In this document: in pieces, positions 30,508 to 41,100 of the stretch
Position numbering within the stretch: the stretch's first letter is position 1
Layout of the letters: every line of letters starts with the position of its first letter
Assembly: GCF_000497045.1 (NCBI RefSeq)
Contig: NW_015961957.1
Coordinates: forward strand, 62,001-126,000
Source of the DNA: Kalmanozyma brasiliensis GHG001
Lineage: Eukaryota; Basidiomycota; Ustilaginomycetes; Ustilaginales
Direction of reading: 5' to 3'
DNA: 64,000 bases
Program-made: the position numbers and the translations under genes
The notes under the pieces: generated by a model
What the model was told of the DNA's origin: nothing
The model's input: the letters and a program-made list of their open reading frames with translations, nothing else
Database searches by the model: none

Positions 30508-32406
30508 ATGGTGACGCTGTCACTGCGCGTCTCCATGGACAAGTCAGTGCCAATGCCGAGCGAACACGTTCCGCTGGCCGACATGGCCTCTCGGTCCAGC
30601 TTCGACGTCGAGTCGTACAAGCCACACTCGGAAGCTCAAGCTCAAGCTTCGCATTGGGCATCCGGCCTCTTCAAAATCACGGCGGGTCGGCACCACTACC
30701 AACTTGCTCCCACAGAAGACGGAGTCGACCCAACGACATTGCATCCCAGCCGAACATCTCGCTTCACCACCCCGCGGAAGATCGTCTGCCTCCTCTTCCT
30801 CCTCGGTGTTGGTCTATCCGCCTTGTTCGCCGGCTCCGGCGCTCACTTGCACCCTATTGGACCGCTGGACGACAGTCAGTGCGCATCCGTCTTGGCAGGA
30901 GGGGTAGATGCCATCCCGTGTCACATTACTTTAGCACGACGCAAATTCGACCACCTTGTCTCATCGCAATCCAAGACCTACCAACAGGCGCACGACCGTT
31001 ACGTGGCGCAATACCACCGAACCCCGCCGCCCGGATTCGACGCCTGGTTTGCCTACGCACAGCAGAACAATGTCACGATCATCGACGATTACGGTCAGCT
31101 CGAAGCCGACCTCCTGCCCCTCCGCCGCATCCCACCTCACATTCTGCGGCAGCGCGTCACGGCAGCAACGAAGTTGGAGCTCTCGTACATGTACACTTGG
31201 ACCTTTGCCAACGGAAATGTGACCACCACGGCGCCGGAGAATATCGGTATGGCTCGAGAGATGCGAAAGCTTTTGGAGCCTATCCTACCCTATCTGCCGC
31301 CTTTCACAGTGCTCCAGAATTGGGATGACTCACAGCGCAATTGTGGGCCCCGGAACGGCAAGGAGGACGTCAACGATCCCAATGTGGTCAAGATCACGAC
31401 GACGGGAGATCGACCCGACGCCAAAGCCCATCTGATGTACGGCTGCCCACGATCGACCGCCACCACGTCGTACGTCTCCAGCGACCGTCCCAGCATCGAT
31501 ATGTGCACTCAGGCCGACGACTGGATGGCCAAGCATGGCATTCTGCACAACCGAAACGCATGTATCAACGCCACCGTGCCTGTGCTTTCGCTCACCAAGC
31601 CGTCGAGCTTCCAGGACATCACCACCGCCTCGTGGTGCTACGGGAATGGGAATTATCGACTTACTGGTCCCTGGGTGGATAAGATCGCTTATGCGGACAA
31701 GAAGCCTCATCTCTATTGGCGTGGCAGCAACACGGGCTGGAATCAAGATGGCAACGATTTGGGCTGGCTCAACCACCGACACCGTCTCGTAATGGCTGCT
31801 CGTCAGATGAACCGCAAGGCCGCAAGCCTGGTCTCGCTCAACGCGTCCGTAACCCCGGACGATGCGCAGCGTCTATCGTTGCCCGGCATGCCTCAATCCT
31901 TCACGCCAGTTCAGCTGGACGCGCTGTCGCGTCTCACATCGAGCACCTTTGACATCAACTTTAACCAGGTTCGCCCCTGCTCCGAGAAACCCAACTCGAC
32001 GACCTTCTGCCGGGAGTGGATGGAGCTCTTCCCCACGGTAGCCGGGTTGCCCCCCACGGCGGCGTTTGGCAACAAGTTTGTCATGGACCTCGACGGCAAT
32101 TCCATGTCGTGCCGCTTCTACCGGCTTCTGGACAGCAACAGTCTGGTGTTCAAACAGACTGTCTACGTGGAATGGCACGACGACCGCCTGATACCCTGGC
32201 TGCATTACGTGCCCGTGTCTATGGGCTTGGAGGAGCTGCCGATGCTCATCGACTATTTTGCTAACCACGAGCAGGGCAAGGTTTTGGGGGAGGAGCTGGC
32301 GCAAGCGTCGAGACTGTGGGCGGCCCAGGCGCTGCGAAACATAGATCTGACCGTGTATGCGTACAGGCAGATGCTGGAGCTAGCCCACATCATAGGACAC
32401 GACTGA
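30508..32406 (+). CDS. GT90/CAP10-family glycosyltransferase, type II membrane protein
   Basis: A 632-residue intronless protein. A cytosolic N-terminus of ~90 residues precedes one membrane anchor (KIVCLLFLLGVGLSALFAG, about 91-109), a type II Golgi topology. The lumenal part begins with a stem carrying RTPPPGFDAWFAYAQ. The CAP10/GT90 catalytic domain follows with KPHLYWRGSNTGWNQDG, the RHRLVMAARQMN block and EWHDDRLIPWLHYVPVSMG. GT90 enzymes transfer xylose or other sugars to glycans or glycolipids, and in Cryptococcus they build capsule and wall polymers. The donor here is unknown. The start is 30508, with the better-context ATG at 30535 as alternative. The nucleotide-sugar transporter 800 bp downstream is a plausible functional partner. 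Confidence 0.88.
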   Translation: MVTLSLRVSMDKSVPMPSEHVPLADMASRSSFDVESYKPHSEAQAQASHWASGLFKITAGRHHYQLAPTEDGVDPTTLHPSRTSRFTTPRKIVCLLFLLGVGLSALFAGSGAHLHPIGPLDDSQCASVLAGGVDAIPCHITLARRKFDHLVSSQSKTYQQAHDRYVAQYHRTPPPGFDAWFAYAQQNNVTIIDDYGQLEADLLPLRRIPPHILRQRVTAATKLELSYMYTWTFANGNVTTTAPENIGMAREMRKLLEPILPYLPPFTVLQNWDDSQRNCGPRNGKEDVNDPNVVKITTTGDRPDAKAHLMYGCPRSTATTSYVSSDRPSIDMCTQADDWMAKHGILHNRNACINATVPVLSLTKPSSFQDITTASWCYGNGNYRLTGPWVDKIAYADKKPHLYWRGSNTGWNQDGNDLGWLNHRHRLVMAARQMNRKAASLVSLNASVTPDDAQRLSLPGMPQSFTPVQLDALSRLTSSTFDINFNQVRPCSEKPNSTTFCREWMELFPTVAGLPPTAAFGNKFVMDLDGNSMSCRFYRLLDSNSLVFKQTVYVEWHDDRLIPWLHYVPVSMGLEELPMLIDYFANHEQGKVLGEELAQASRLWAAQALRNIDLTVYAYRQMLELAHIIGHD

Positions 32407-33203
32407 AACCATCGCCTATATTTACTATGACATCCACACTTGCCGCTTTGATCTCGACGAACCATTCTGGCGGGTCGAACTCAGAAATCTTGAGTACAGT
32501 GCCCGACTTGAGCCAGCGCTCTTGCCGTTCCAGCCAACTGACTCGGTGATTTACTTACTCATACGAAATCGAAATGTATTTAAAATGACCCAGAAACCCG
32601 AAAGAAAGGGTGGAAAGGGTCCAAGACAACAATGACTGTAAATGAAAGAATTCCTTCGACTTAGTTAGTCCGAGGATGATCACACCCGTTTCCGGACAGT
32701 CTGTCGATTGTACTACTGAGCAAAGTGGGTCAAAACCCCGAGATGCAGGGCACAGTCCCGCGTGCTGGTGATTTTCAAATTTTGATTATCAGCCGTGTGG
32801 CCGATCTGTAGTTGAATTCACGGCTTGCGAGCTGCACTGTCTCGGCCACGCACTCGGCTCTGCGTCTGTTTTGGGTAGACCATGGCCATGAAATGGCTTT
32901 GCCTTGCCGTTGGCATCGAGCGTCCCGCGTCGAGGTGGTTTGCAAGCCTGCCTCTGCTCCCATTATTTTGCACATCGCAACCGTCAACCGAGCACGAGGA
33001 GCGAAAGTGAGACCCTAGCTGTGGCTCCCTCTGTCCTTGGTCGGGGTCTATACTGCGAGAGACGTCTACTCCCCGTGAGCAACACCGCTGCCTGCCTGTC
33101 CTCCTTGTTCGATTCTGTCTGCTTCTCCTCCATCTGACCATCATCCCTTCTCTGCCCATATCTTGGAGCTCTTGCGATCGGACCAGCGCGCAAAACCTGC
33201 AAC
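32407..33203. other. Intergenic, GT90 / sugar transporter 2
   Basis: About 800 bp, relatively AT-rich at 32530-32800. No gene recognised. C/T-rich DNA at 33090-33160 precedes the transporter and is probably its promoter or leader. Confidence 0.55.
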
Positions 33204-34553
33204 ATGGACCGAACCCTGACGCCGCTCATCGCGGCCATCAGCAGTCTCAAGTCGGGCACCGGTATCGTCTTTCATCAAGCCTCTCGTCATGCTGCCTATT
33301 CACCCTCGCTCACCGTTCTTCTCTGCGAATGCATCAAGGTCGTTGTCTCGACCTGCCTTCTCACAAAGGCTATGTACGAAAAGCGGCTCTCAGACCGCTT
33401 CGAATCGACCCAATACACCCCGCTCGGTGCCCATCCCAACGAATCGACCGACAGCTTGCTCGACAAAGACACGTCTCCCGAAGCAGCCGAGGTGGTCGAG
33501 CCCCAAAGAAGGACGTTGGTCCACCAAGTCTTGGGTCAAATCTTCGTCCTTCAGGGATTCCGGCTCATGGCACCCGCCCTCATCTACGTGGTGCAGAACA
33601 ATCTCTATCTCTTTGCGGCAAGCGAGCTGGATCCTGCCTTTTTCCAGGCGCTCTGGCAGTTTCGCATCCTCGTCTCGGCGGTCTTGAGCCGCTTTGTGCT
33701 CAAGCGTACCATTGTTGCCAAGCAGTGGGGCTGCCTGGTGGGCATCTTTGCCGGTGTCATGCTCGTCAAGTATGCTACAGGAGGGCACGATCATGCGCCC
33801 GCTGACGCAGCGGCCCATGCATCGCAACCCAACGCGTTGGCCATCATGGCATTGTGTTTTGCTGCTTTGCTGAGCAGTGTCGCGGGTGTCATCCTCGAGT
33901 TTATCTACCAGGATAGGACGTGCCACCTCTGGGCCTCCAACGTCCACCTGAGCGTCTTCTCCATCCTCCCCGCCGCCGCCGTCACCATCTTCCAGCCGCA
34001 AGACCTCACGCCGGTGCTGCGTGATCTGCACCGATCCCCCTGGCCACTCGCCGTCGTCTTCTGCCAATCCTTTAATGGCATCATGATCGCGCTTCTGCTG
34101 AAAAAAGCGGGCGTCATTGTCAACGACCTCACCAGCGCCGTCTCGATCATCCTCACCTTTGCGCTCAACTCGATGCTCTTCCCGGAAGACTCCAAGATCG
34201 GCGGCGTGGGAGATGTGCTGTTGGTGGTGATGGGCAGCGCCGTCATCCTCGTCGCCAGTGTCTGTTACCAGCGCTTCTCGGTTTCGACCCCCAAGCCAGC
34301 AGCACAAGAGGCAGCCGTCAGCCTGCCCCTTTCCTCGCCCCGCCACAACAGCCTGCTCTCGTCGTCCTCGGACTCGACTTTGCAAGGCAGCTATACGGAT
34401 CTCTCGGATCCAAAATACGATGCAGAGCTGCTTCCCATGGTCGAGCGAGATCAGATCGTATGGCAACAGCCCGAGGCGGATGCTCACCTCGAGTCGGACG
34501 CTTCACATCCTCTCTTATCGCCAGCGTTGCCCGAGAAGAACTTGTCCGCTTGA
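33204..34553 (+). CDS. Golgi nucleotide-sugar transporter (UDP-galactose type), paralogue 2
   Basis: A 449-residue intronless multi-pass transporter of the same PF04142 family as the gene at 20398. Matching blocks are LKSGTGIVFHQASRHAAYSP, LIYVVQNNLYLFAASELDPA, FQALWQFRILVSAV, FNGIMIALLLKKAGVIVNDL and SAVSIILTFALNSMLFP. The insert near residues 60-100 is shorter than in paralogue 1, and the Ser/Pro-rich C-tail differs completely. By eye, the membrane core is roughly 60 percent identical to paralogue 1. About ten helices and a Golgi location are expected. It lies just downstream of the GT90 gene on the same strand, so it may supply that enzyme's donor sugar. That link is inference. Confidence 0.92.
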   Translation: MDRTLTPLIAAISSLKSGTGIVFHQASRHAAYSPSLTVLLCECIKVVVSTCLLTKAMYEKRLSDRFESTQYTPLGAHPNESTDSLLDKDTSPEAAEVVEPQRRTLVHQVLGQIFVLQGFRLMAPALIYVVQNNLYLFAASELDPAFFQALWQFRILVSAVLSRFVLKRTIVAKQWGCLVGIFAGVMLVKYATGGHDHAPADAAAHASQPNALAIMALCFAALLSSVAGVILEFIYQDRTCHLWASNVHLSVFSILPAAAVTIFQPQDLTPVLRDLHRSPWPLAVVFCQSFNGIMIALLLKKAGVIVNDLTSAVSIILTFALNSMLFPEDSKIGGVGDVLLVVMGSAVILVASVCYQRFSVSTPKPAAQEAAVSLPLSSPRHNSLLSSSSDSTLQGSYTDLSDPKYDAELLPMVERDQIVWQQPEADAHLESDASHPLLSPALPEKNLSA

Positions 34554-34857
34554 ATCTTAATCCCTAGAGGATAGATCGCCCCCCGCTTGCGGATTTGCAC
34601 CCTTTGTACCGTCATTGCAGGAGTTTCATTGTCATCATATGCATTTGCACAGTCGCCAAGCGAGCTAAGATTGAGCCGTAGAAGAGCGGAAAGGGTGTGT
34701 GTCGATCTGAGGTGGCTGGAACCAGCGATGCGGAAAAGCGCGCCGAAAGTGGGGTCCAAAATATGCTCCACTCACGTGCTTCTTATCGCCCTTCCTTGCG
34801 CTCTTACCTCCAACCTTCTCGCCAGTCCATTCCTTACCAACCTCGCCAGCCGCAAAG
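34554..34857. other. Intergenic, sugar transporter 2 / Rdx-like gene
   Basis: About 300 bp between genes on the same strand: the 3' flank of the transporter and the promoter of the Rdx-like gene, with C/T-rich sequence just before 34858. Nothing else seen. Confidence 0.55.
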
Positions 34858-35442
34858 ATGAGCGGCGAGCCGTCCACCGACGAGGTGGCATGCATCGACT
34901 GTCAGCCTGATCCTGCGTACCCGTCCGCGCCTGCCACTGCCGTCCCATCGTCACAAGAAGACCTCATGGATCCATCGACGTTCCTCCCACCTCTCCCGTC
35001 GGGTTCGCTTCCAGCCATGCCCACACCCCTCGTCGTTCTCGAAGTAAGTCCCCACTTCCTGCGTTGCGTTGCAAGCCGGTGAAGCTCTCGGTCTGATCAC
35101 CTCCTTGCACCGGAACAGTACTGTCAACGCTGCAAGTTCGGTCTGCGCGCCAACTGGATCCAACAGGAGCTGCTGAGCACCTTTGCCCCCATCCCCCCCG
35201 CCCAGCAGGCCAACAGCAACAGCGCGAGCATCGCCAGCGTCCTGCTGATTCCCAAGGTCGACGATGCCTCCAGTGGCCGATTCCGGGTTTGGATTCACGC
35301 ATCCTCCAATCAGGGGTCAGGCTTGCAGTTGGTTTGGGATCGAAAAGTCCAAGCTGGGTTTCCGGAGATGAAGGTGCTCAAGCAGAAGATTCGCGATCAC
35401 GTCAACCCGGACTTTGGTTTGGGACACAGCGACAAGAAGTGA
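34858..35442 (+). CDS. Rdx/SelW-like thioredoxin-fold protein
   Basis: A 169-residue protein in two exons (34858-35043 and 35119-35442) separated by a 75-nt phase-0 intron with GTAAGT and CAG ends. The Rdx family (PF10262; selenoproteins W/T/H and relatives) is recognised from EYCQRCKFGLRANWIQQELL. The redox motif is C64-x2-C67, with cysteine in place of any selenocysteine. The end KVLKQKIRDHVNP matches the family's final helix. An acidic/Pro-rich N-terminal extension of ~60 residues is not part of the domain, and a ~60-residue insert separates the CxxC helix from the last strand. The role is probably thiol redox; the partner is unknown. The stop lies only nine bases from the stop of the convergent TMEM135-like gene. 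Confidence 0.88.
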
Positions 35443-35451
35443 ACTTGAATT

Positions 35452-37740
35452 CTATGCATCTCTAGCATAGTTCCTTCCGCTGGCGGGCAAACCTGGTGGT
35501 CTAGCCACCCAGCCCATGGCAGCCGTAATCCCACGTAGCAGATCGGGCCTATACCTTGCTGCGCACACCACCGTCCCCACGGCTGCACCAAACGTCGCTC
35601 GTTCCGCCCACAACGCCGTCTGCTCCCCCTGACTCAACCAGCCCGGTCTCGCACTCTCGACCATCGCGAACAACGCCCTCGGGGCCACGTAGAGCGCCAT
35701 CTCGGCCCGCTTGCGCTTTTCTTCGATAAAGATGCTGAAGCCGCACGCGACGCTGCCGATCGCCGGACCGATACCTGCGTCCCAGAAGTTGAACGGTACG
35801 TTGGGGAACAGACGTGGGAGGAGGGCGGTACGCGCGAGACAGATGGGGAACCAGTTGCCTACGATGTATGTGGCCAGGAACGCTGCTGACCTCGCGGCGC
35901 CGGTGAGGACTTTGAGCAGGTTGGGCAGGGGCGAGGCGAGGAAGCCTTTAGGATTGAAGAGGAGACGCGGGAGGAGGTGGACGGGGAAGTAGATGGCCAT
36001 GCTCATTCGGAAACCGCGGATCCAACGGTAGAGCGCGTTGCGGTAGCACGAGGCGCCACCGGTGCCGCAGTGGACGAGCTCGCAGGGCATGCCGCCCATC
36101 TCACCGCGCCCGCGCGGCCCGGCGGCACCGTTGAGGATGAAGCCGGGTACATCGTGCGGGTGGGTGGGCTTGTGACCGGAGGCGGCGGCGGCGGCACGGG
36201 CGGTGGCGATCATCTCGCGCGCTTGGGCCGAGGTATTGGGTAGACGCGTGGGGTCTCCCCACTCGTAAGGGTGGCCAAGGGCTTCAGAGAGACTGCCGAG
36301 AAGACCGACGCCATTGGGCGTCATCTTTTTGCTCTGATATTCCCATCGGAGCGGCGTGCCGCGCGAGTGGATGCAGCGCAATGCGACGAGGAGCCGCTCG
36401 TCCATCGTAGCGAGGTTGGTGATCCATTTGACGTAGGTGGGAGGCAGACGCTCGGGGTGGTAGAACCAGGACCACATGATCTGGGCGCAGCAGACGACAA
36501 AGACGAGGCCCTCGGCTTGATCTGCCATGCCCAGTGCGACGCGGCGGAGCAGCTTGCTCGCCCCGGAGCGCGGGGCGGTGGCCGAGGGAGCAGAGGTGGA
36601 GGCGCGCAGGCGATCTTTGCGGGCGGCAGCAGGAGCGGCAAGGGCGCGGACGAGCGTGTCCATGCCTCGCACCAGGGCGAAGAGGGTGAGGTCGATGGTG
36701 GGACTCGGCCTGCCAAGAGCTGGCTTTCTATGTGTTTGCGGTTTCTCAACAGTAATGGAAGATTGCGGTGCTTGATCGAGCTGCGGCGAGGCTGGTGGAT
36801 GCGAAAGTCTAGGCAGGGGCTGAAGCGTGGCTGTGGGCGAGGTCGGTGATCTCGGCACTGGACTCGTTGGTCTGACCGAGCTAACGCCCGCGTTTCCACT
36901 GGTGAAAGGCGATGGTGAGCCAGGGACAGTGAGGCTGGTGAGTCTGGAGAGGAAATGACCCGCAGGGGCGAGACTGGCAATGCGAGGTGCTGAAGCGCCC
37001 GTGCTGAGCTTTCTGCTCAAAAAACCGAGGTTGGAAGGACGCAGACTCTTTGGGATCCAGCCGGGGGTTGTGTCGATGGTGAGCAGAGGTGCGCCGGCCG
37101 CCGCGGCCTTCTTGGCTTCCATGGCGGCCTCGCTCTGGTGCTGCAGCATCATCATGGCGAGTGCTGAGCTGAGAGCGGAGGCGACGAAGGTGGAAGCCAC
37201 GCGCGCATGTCGCAACGCAGTCATGGTTTGAGCCTCGGACGACGTAGCCGGGTTGGCGAGTTTGAGCGCATAGTACTTGGCAATGGGCCACCAGACGAGC
37301 GTCTCGGAGATCCTCCAGCCCGCCATGGCAAGGAAACAGCTGAGAGCCATCCCATTCGGGCCTAGTGCCACGAGCAACGCCTTTGCGATGGCATGCAGCA
37401 GCGACGGCAGACGGTAGAAGCTGGGCAAGATGGGCTTGAGACCATCGAGCAATCCTGGTTTGCGTCGAGGTTGTCCAGACTCCTTTGCCACCTTGCGTTC
37501 TTCCAAGAGCCGCTTCTCGGAGGCTCGAATGCGCTTGAGCTCGGCAGTGACGAATCGAATCAGGGCCTTGAGGATGGCTGGTAGGATATCCATGACATAG
37601 CCGAGCAAGTATGCTTTGGCAGCTGGCATGAGGAGCGACTCGAGGTGCTCCTTCGCGATGAGCCGCCCAGCAGCCGTGGCGGCGGCATGCTTGGCAGTAG
37701 GCTTTGCCGCCGCGGCCCGCAAGGTCGAAGCGGCTACCAT
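35452..37740 (-). CDS. TMEM135-like multi-pass membrane protein
   Basis: A 762-residue intronless protein. The C-terminal half has the TMEM135-type pattern: CELVHCGTGGASCYRNAL, RMSMAIYFPVHLLPRLL, ATYIVGNWFPICLARTALLP and IGSVACGFSIFIEEKRKRAE, with several membrane helices. The N-terminal third also has membrane segments (VMDILPAILKALIRF, LLVALGPNGMALSCFLAMAG). A Ser/Pro-rich linker at ~270-370 separates the halves. TMEM135 proteins in animals sit in peroxisomal or mitochondrial membranes and affect mitochondrial dynamics and lipid handling. The fungal function is not established. The start is the first ATG (MVAASTLRA), since upstream frame has only TTG. Confidence 0.72.
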   Translation of the reverse strand: MVAASTLRAAAAKPTAKHAAATAAGRLIAKEHLESLLMPAAKAYLLGYVMDILPAILKALIRFVTAELKRIRASEKRLLEERKVAKESGQPRRKPGLLDGLKPILPSFYRLPSLLHAIAKALLVALGPNGMALSCFLAMAGWRISETLVWWPIAKYYALKLANPATSSEAQTMTALRHARVASTFVASALSSALAMMMLQHQSEAAMEAKKAAAAGAPLLTIDTTPGWIPKSLRPSNLGFLSRKLSTGASAPRIASLAPAGHFLSRLTSLTVPGSPSPFTSGNAGVSSVRPTSPVPRSPTSPTATLQPLPRLSHPPASPQLDQAPQSSITVEKPQTHRKPALGRPSPTIDLTLFALVRGMDTLVRALAAPAAARKDRLRASTSAPSATAPRSGASKLLRRVALGMADQAEGLVFVVCCAQIMWSWFYHPERLPPTYVKWITNLATMDERLLVALRCIHSRGTPLRWEYQSKKMTPNGVGLLGSLSEALGHPYEWGDPTRLPNTSAQAREMIATARAAAAASGHKPTHPHDVPGFILNGAAGPRGRGEMGGMPCELVHCGTGGASCYRNALYRWIRGFRMSMAIYFPVHLLPRLLFNPKGFLASPLPNLLKVLTGAARSAAFLATYIVGNWFPICLARTALLPRLFPNVPFNFWDAGIGPAIGSVACGFSIFIEEKRKRAEMALYVAPRALFAMVESARPGWLSQGEQTALWAERATFGAAVGTVVCAARYRPDLLRGITAAMGWVARPPGLPASGRNYARDA

Positions 37741-37892
37741 TCTGAGCGTGATGGTGATGGTTGAGATGGTGGTTTGTATGCTGTTGAAAAGTGTTGGTTT
37801 CGCCTCACCGATTCGCTTCAAGCGAGCCGGAAGAGCCGAATATGCGCTTACTCACTTGGCTCGTGCTTGCCCATCGGGATTTCCGTTGCTGT

Positions 37893-37928
37893 NNNNNNNN
37901 NNNNNNNNNNNNNNNNNNNNNNNNNNNN
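37893..37928. other. Assembly gap (36 N)
   Basis: Thirty-six undetermined bases in the intergenic space (37741-38116) between the TMEM135-like start and the end of the 1562-residue protein gene. Flanks TTGCTGT and CGCAGCTG suggest a possible short repeat or hairpin, but the content is unknown. The rest of the interval holds no gene. Confidence 0.95.
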
Positions 37929-38116
37929 CGCAGCTGTCCAACTCTGCTGTGAATCGAGCCAGCCAGAAGACCCTGCAGAGGACCGGCTGATTGCAGCCGA
38001 GTGACTCTCACTGCTCAACGTGAAAGGAGTGTCCTTCATCATCACACTTGGTAACACAAAGATGGCGGAGGCAAGTTCTCTTGTCGAAGGATCACAAGAT
38101 TTTCCGTCGAGAGCAG

Positions 38117-41100
38117 CTAGGAAGTGTTGATCTGAGCAGCACCGAAGCGTTGGACGAGCGAATCGTCCTCGTCCACCACCGTGAATTGATGTCGTCCCAC
38201 CATCACGGCTACGCCTTTCAATCGGCTCTTGCGCCGCTTCTTAACGGGCTTGTGCGACAGTCTCTTTTCGACTGGATTGACGGTACTGCGAGCTGGGCTG
38301 CTGGGTGCCAAGCCACTAGTGAACGGCTTGCTGGGCGACCCCTTTGCCAGCCGATTCCTGTATTCGCGCTTGGGCGAGTCGCGATGTTCGAGACGCACCA
38401 GCTTCCTCATCGAAGCTTTGGAGTCCAAGCTCATCTTGCCCTTCGTCAGCGTCAGACTCCTCCTCAGCCTGGCACCTCGTCCACCTCCGTCTCTAGGCGA
38501 GGCCTCGACCATCTGGAAGCTATCCTCCTTTCCCGCATCTTGGCCAGCTGCACTGGCTGTAGAGTCGTCGAGCGGAAGTCGAAGCGGCGACTGCATCCAG
38601 ATACCGCGATCCATGCCTAGCTGACTCAGTCGCACGCCCGTCGAGCCAGGCGATGGCATGCAGTCCGCTGGCTCTCTTGGAAGGGCTCGGCCGTCTTGAT
38701 CTGCTGTCTCGTCGGGATGGTCTGCTCTGCGTCCAGCTGCAGCTCGACACCTCGTCCGACTTCGAGGCGTGACAAACGGTAGCTGCCTACCTTCCGACTG
38801 CTGCTTTGGACTCTGGTCGTCGAGTTCAACTGTGCCTGCCGACATTGTCGACTCGTCCAGAAGCTCGTCTCCGACATGCGCCCCCTGCCGACAGCTGAGA
38901 GAAAGCGGCAACCCCAGATGGATCGACTTCGAGACCGTTGCACTTCCAGCCTCTTCGAGACCCATCTTGCTGTTGCTTGCTGCACTGCTCGTCCGCGTTC
39001 CGGACGTCCGTAAGGTGCTGATCGCCTCCGTCACTTCCTCGATCTGCGACAGTGTCTTGTGCGGGAACATGGCCTCGTACTCCATCAGCAATTCGGTGGT
39101 CCGACTTTGTCCAGCTTGCTGGCCCGAATGCACTGGCGTCTGAGACTTGATCTGTGCAGTCGACAAGCTCTTACTGCCGCTGGTCGAGTTGGAGCACGAG
39201 GATAGCTCGTGAAAGACATCGCCGTTGACTTCTGTTTGGGCAGATGCTTCTCCTGCGGACTCATCCAGCGCCGGCGTTATAGACAACTGGCACTGCTGAC
39301 TGCCATTCTTGTCGTCACGGTGGAAGCCTTCTTCCGACTCTTCCTCCACCGTGTCCAGAAAGGGCGCTCGCGCAACCATTCTCCTTGGATCGCAACCCAT
39401 CAAATCGAACATGTCGTCCTCCGCCGGATCGCTGGCCTCGTGTCGGATACTTGAAGTCGACAGCGAACCATCGTCGAGCTTGCAGTCCGGCTCGGAAAAT
39501 TGATGCCAGACATCGTTGACGGTGACGTCGCCCAGATCGACATCGCACAGATCGCTCTCTTCCGCCCGTCGTTCGAGTAGCTCTGATCGATGACGGTGCT
39601 GATCGGGGTTCGCCTCTTCCATCAGCCTGCCTGCTGCATCGCTGCGCTCGTCCATGTGAAGTGCATCCGGTGCGACATCGACAGTCTCCAGCATCTCCTC
39701 GATCTTGTCGCTGTGTTCGGCGTCGAGCAGGTCCAAGATCGAATCGGCGCGTGACAGCTCCCTTCTGTGCCGCCCTTTGTCGCCCCTCTCAGCGCTGTAG
39801 TCCAAGATCGCCGCTGGCGACGGTGTGCCCTGCAGATCACCTTGACGACCCGCAGCTTGACGAGATTGCGCGGGAGAAGGCGAAAAGCTCAGGTCCATCA
39901 GAGAGGAAGCACAGCCTCCCGAGCTGGTCGAAGGTGAGCTGTCCACTTTCGACGTCCGAGAGCCGTTTCGACGAAGCAGGTTCAATTCGATGCCGAAGGC
40001 CGAGGCGAAGGTTCTGCTACGCAATCTTCTGACGCGAGGGGAATTGTCTGCCTTGGGAGATGCGGAGGGAGTGCTAGCGCCTAGAGAGGTTGCCCGACCG
40101 AGGGCGCGAAAGCGAGACGAGATGCTTGAAAAGGAGAGCATACTCGAGGCGGATCCTGAGCGAGCATGCCCTAGCTGCGCGTGACAGCTTTGGGAGCCGT
40201 GGTCCTGGCTTGAACAGCCCACTTCCACCCTTTGTTTCTGATCGAGAGGATCAGCGGTCACATGGTTCGACGAGGCCACCGACGTTTGCGCTATGCCGTG
40301 CAAGCCAGAATTGCGCGAGCCAGCCGCTGGATACTCCCCACTCGATTCGATGGAATGAATGATGATCGTCTCGCCCTCATCCCCCGAACGGGACATGCTG
40401 GTGTCCCGCCCGCCATCAATAGAAGCATATCCTCGCGGCGGCGTACGCCTGAGACCTGGCACAAAACCGCTACGATGACTGGCGGCTCTGCCATCCCAAC
40501 GCACCATCTCCATGATCTCGGAAAACAGTCTCGATGCGCCATGGCTGGTCTCGTGCGAGTCTTGGTGGGAAAAGCTCGGCGATGCTGTCGAGCCTGCTCC
40601 AATGGGGGTGCTGTGAAATGCAGCGGTCGGGATAGGCTGACGCTTCGTTGGCGATTGTAGGCCGATGTTCTCGTTGATGGGGGACAGGTCGGGGTCGTGT
40701 CTCGCGCTTCCTGGGCTGTCGTTCATGTGAGGGATGTCGGTAGAAAGTTCGGCCACTGGTTGCCTCGAGCGATCCGAATGCTGGTAGGACAGGTCCACAC
40801 TGGTAGGTTCGTTCTCTGGCATATGCAGACTCGCCATGGACGCGGAAGAGTGCCCTCTGTCCTCCGATCGATCCTGCATGAAGCACGTCCGCTCGCTGTC
40901 TGCCGTCAAACAACCCTGTCGCGGTACCTCAAGCAGTCCTCGAACGACTGCGGACGCCACAGCGGGAGGAAGATGCGACCCGCGGCGCCCCTCATCCTCC
41001 TCTCGCATCTGCATGGTATGGTAACTCGGCAGAACCTCCAACTTGGGTCTCGGATTCAAAACGAGATTGAGCCCGCGCACAAAGCTGCTGCGAGGAGCGA

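Noticed and set aside
33390..34487. 365-codon minus-strand ORF
   Set aside because: Antisense shadow of nucleotide-sugar transporter 2.
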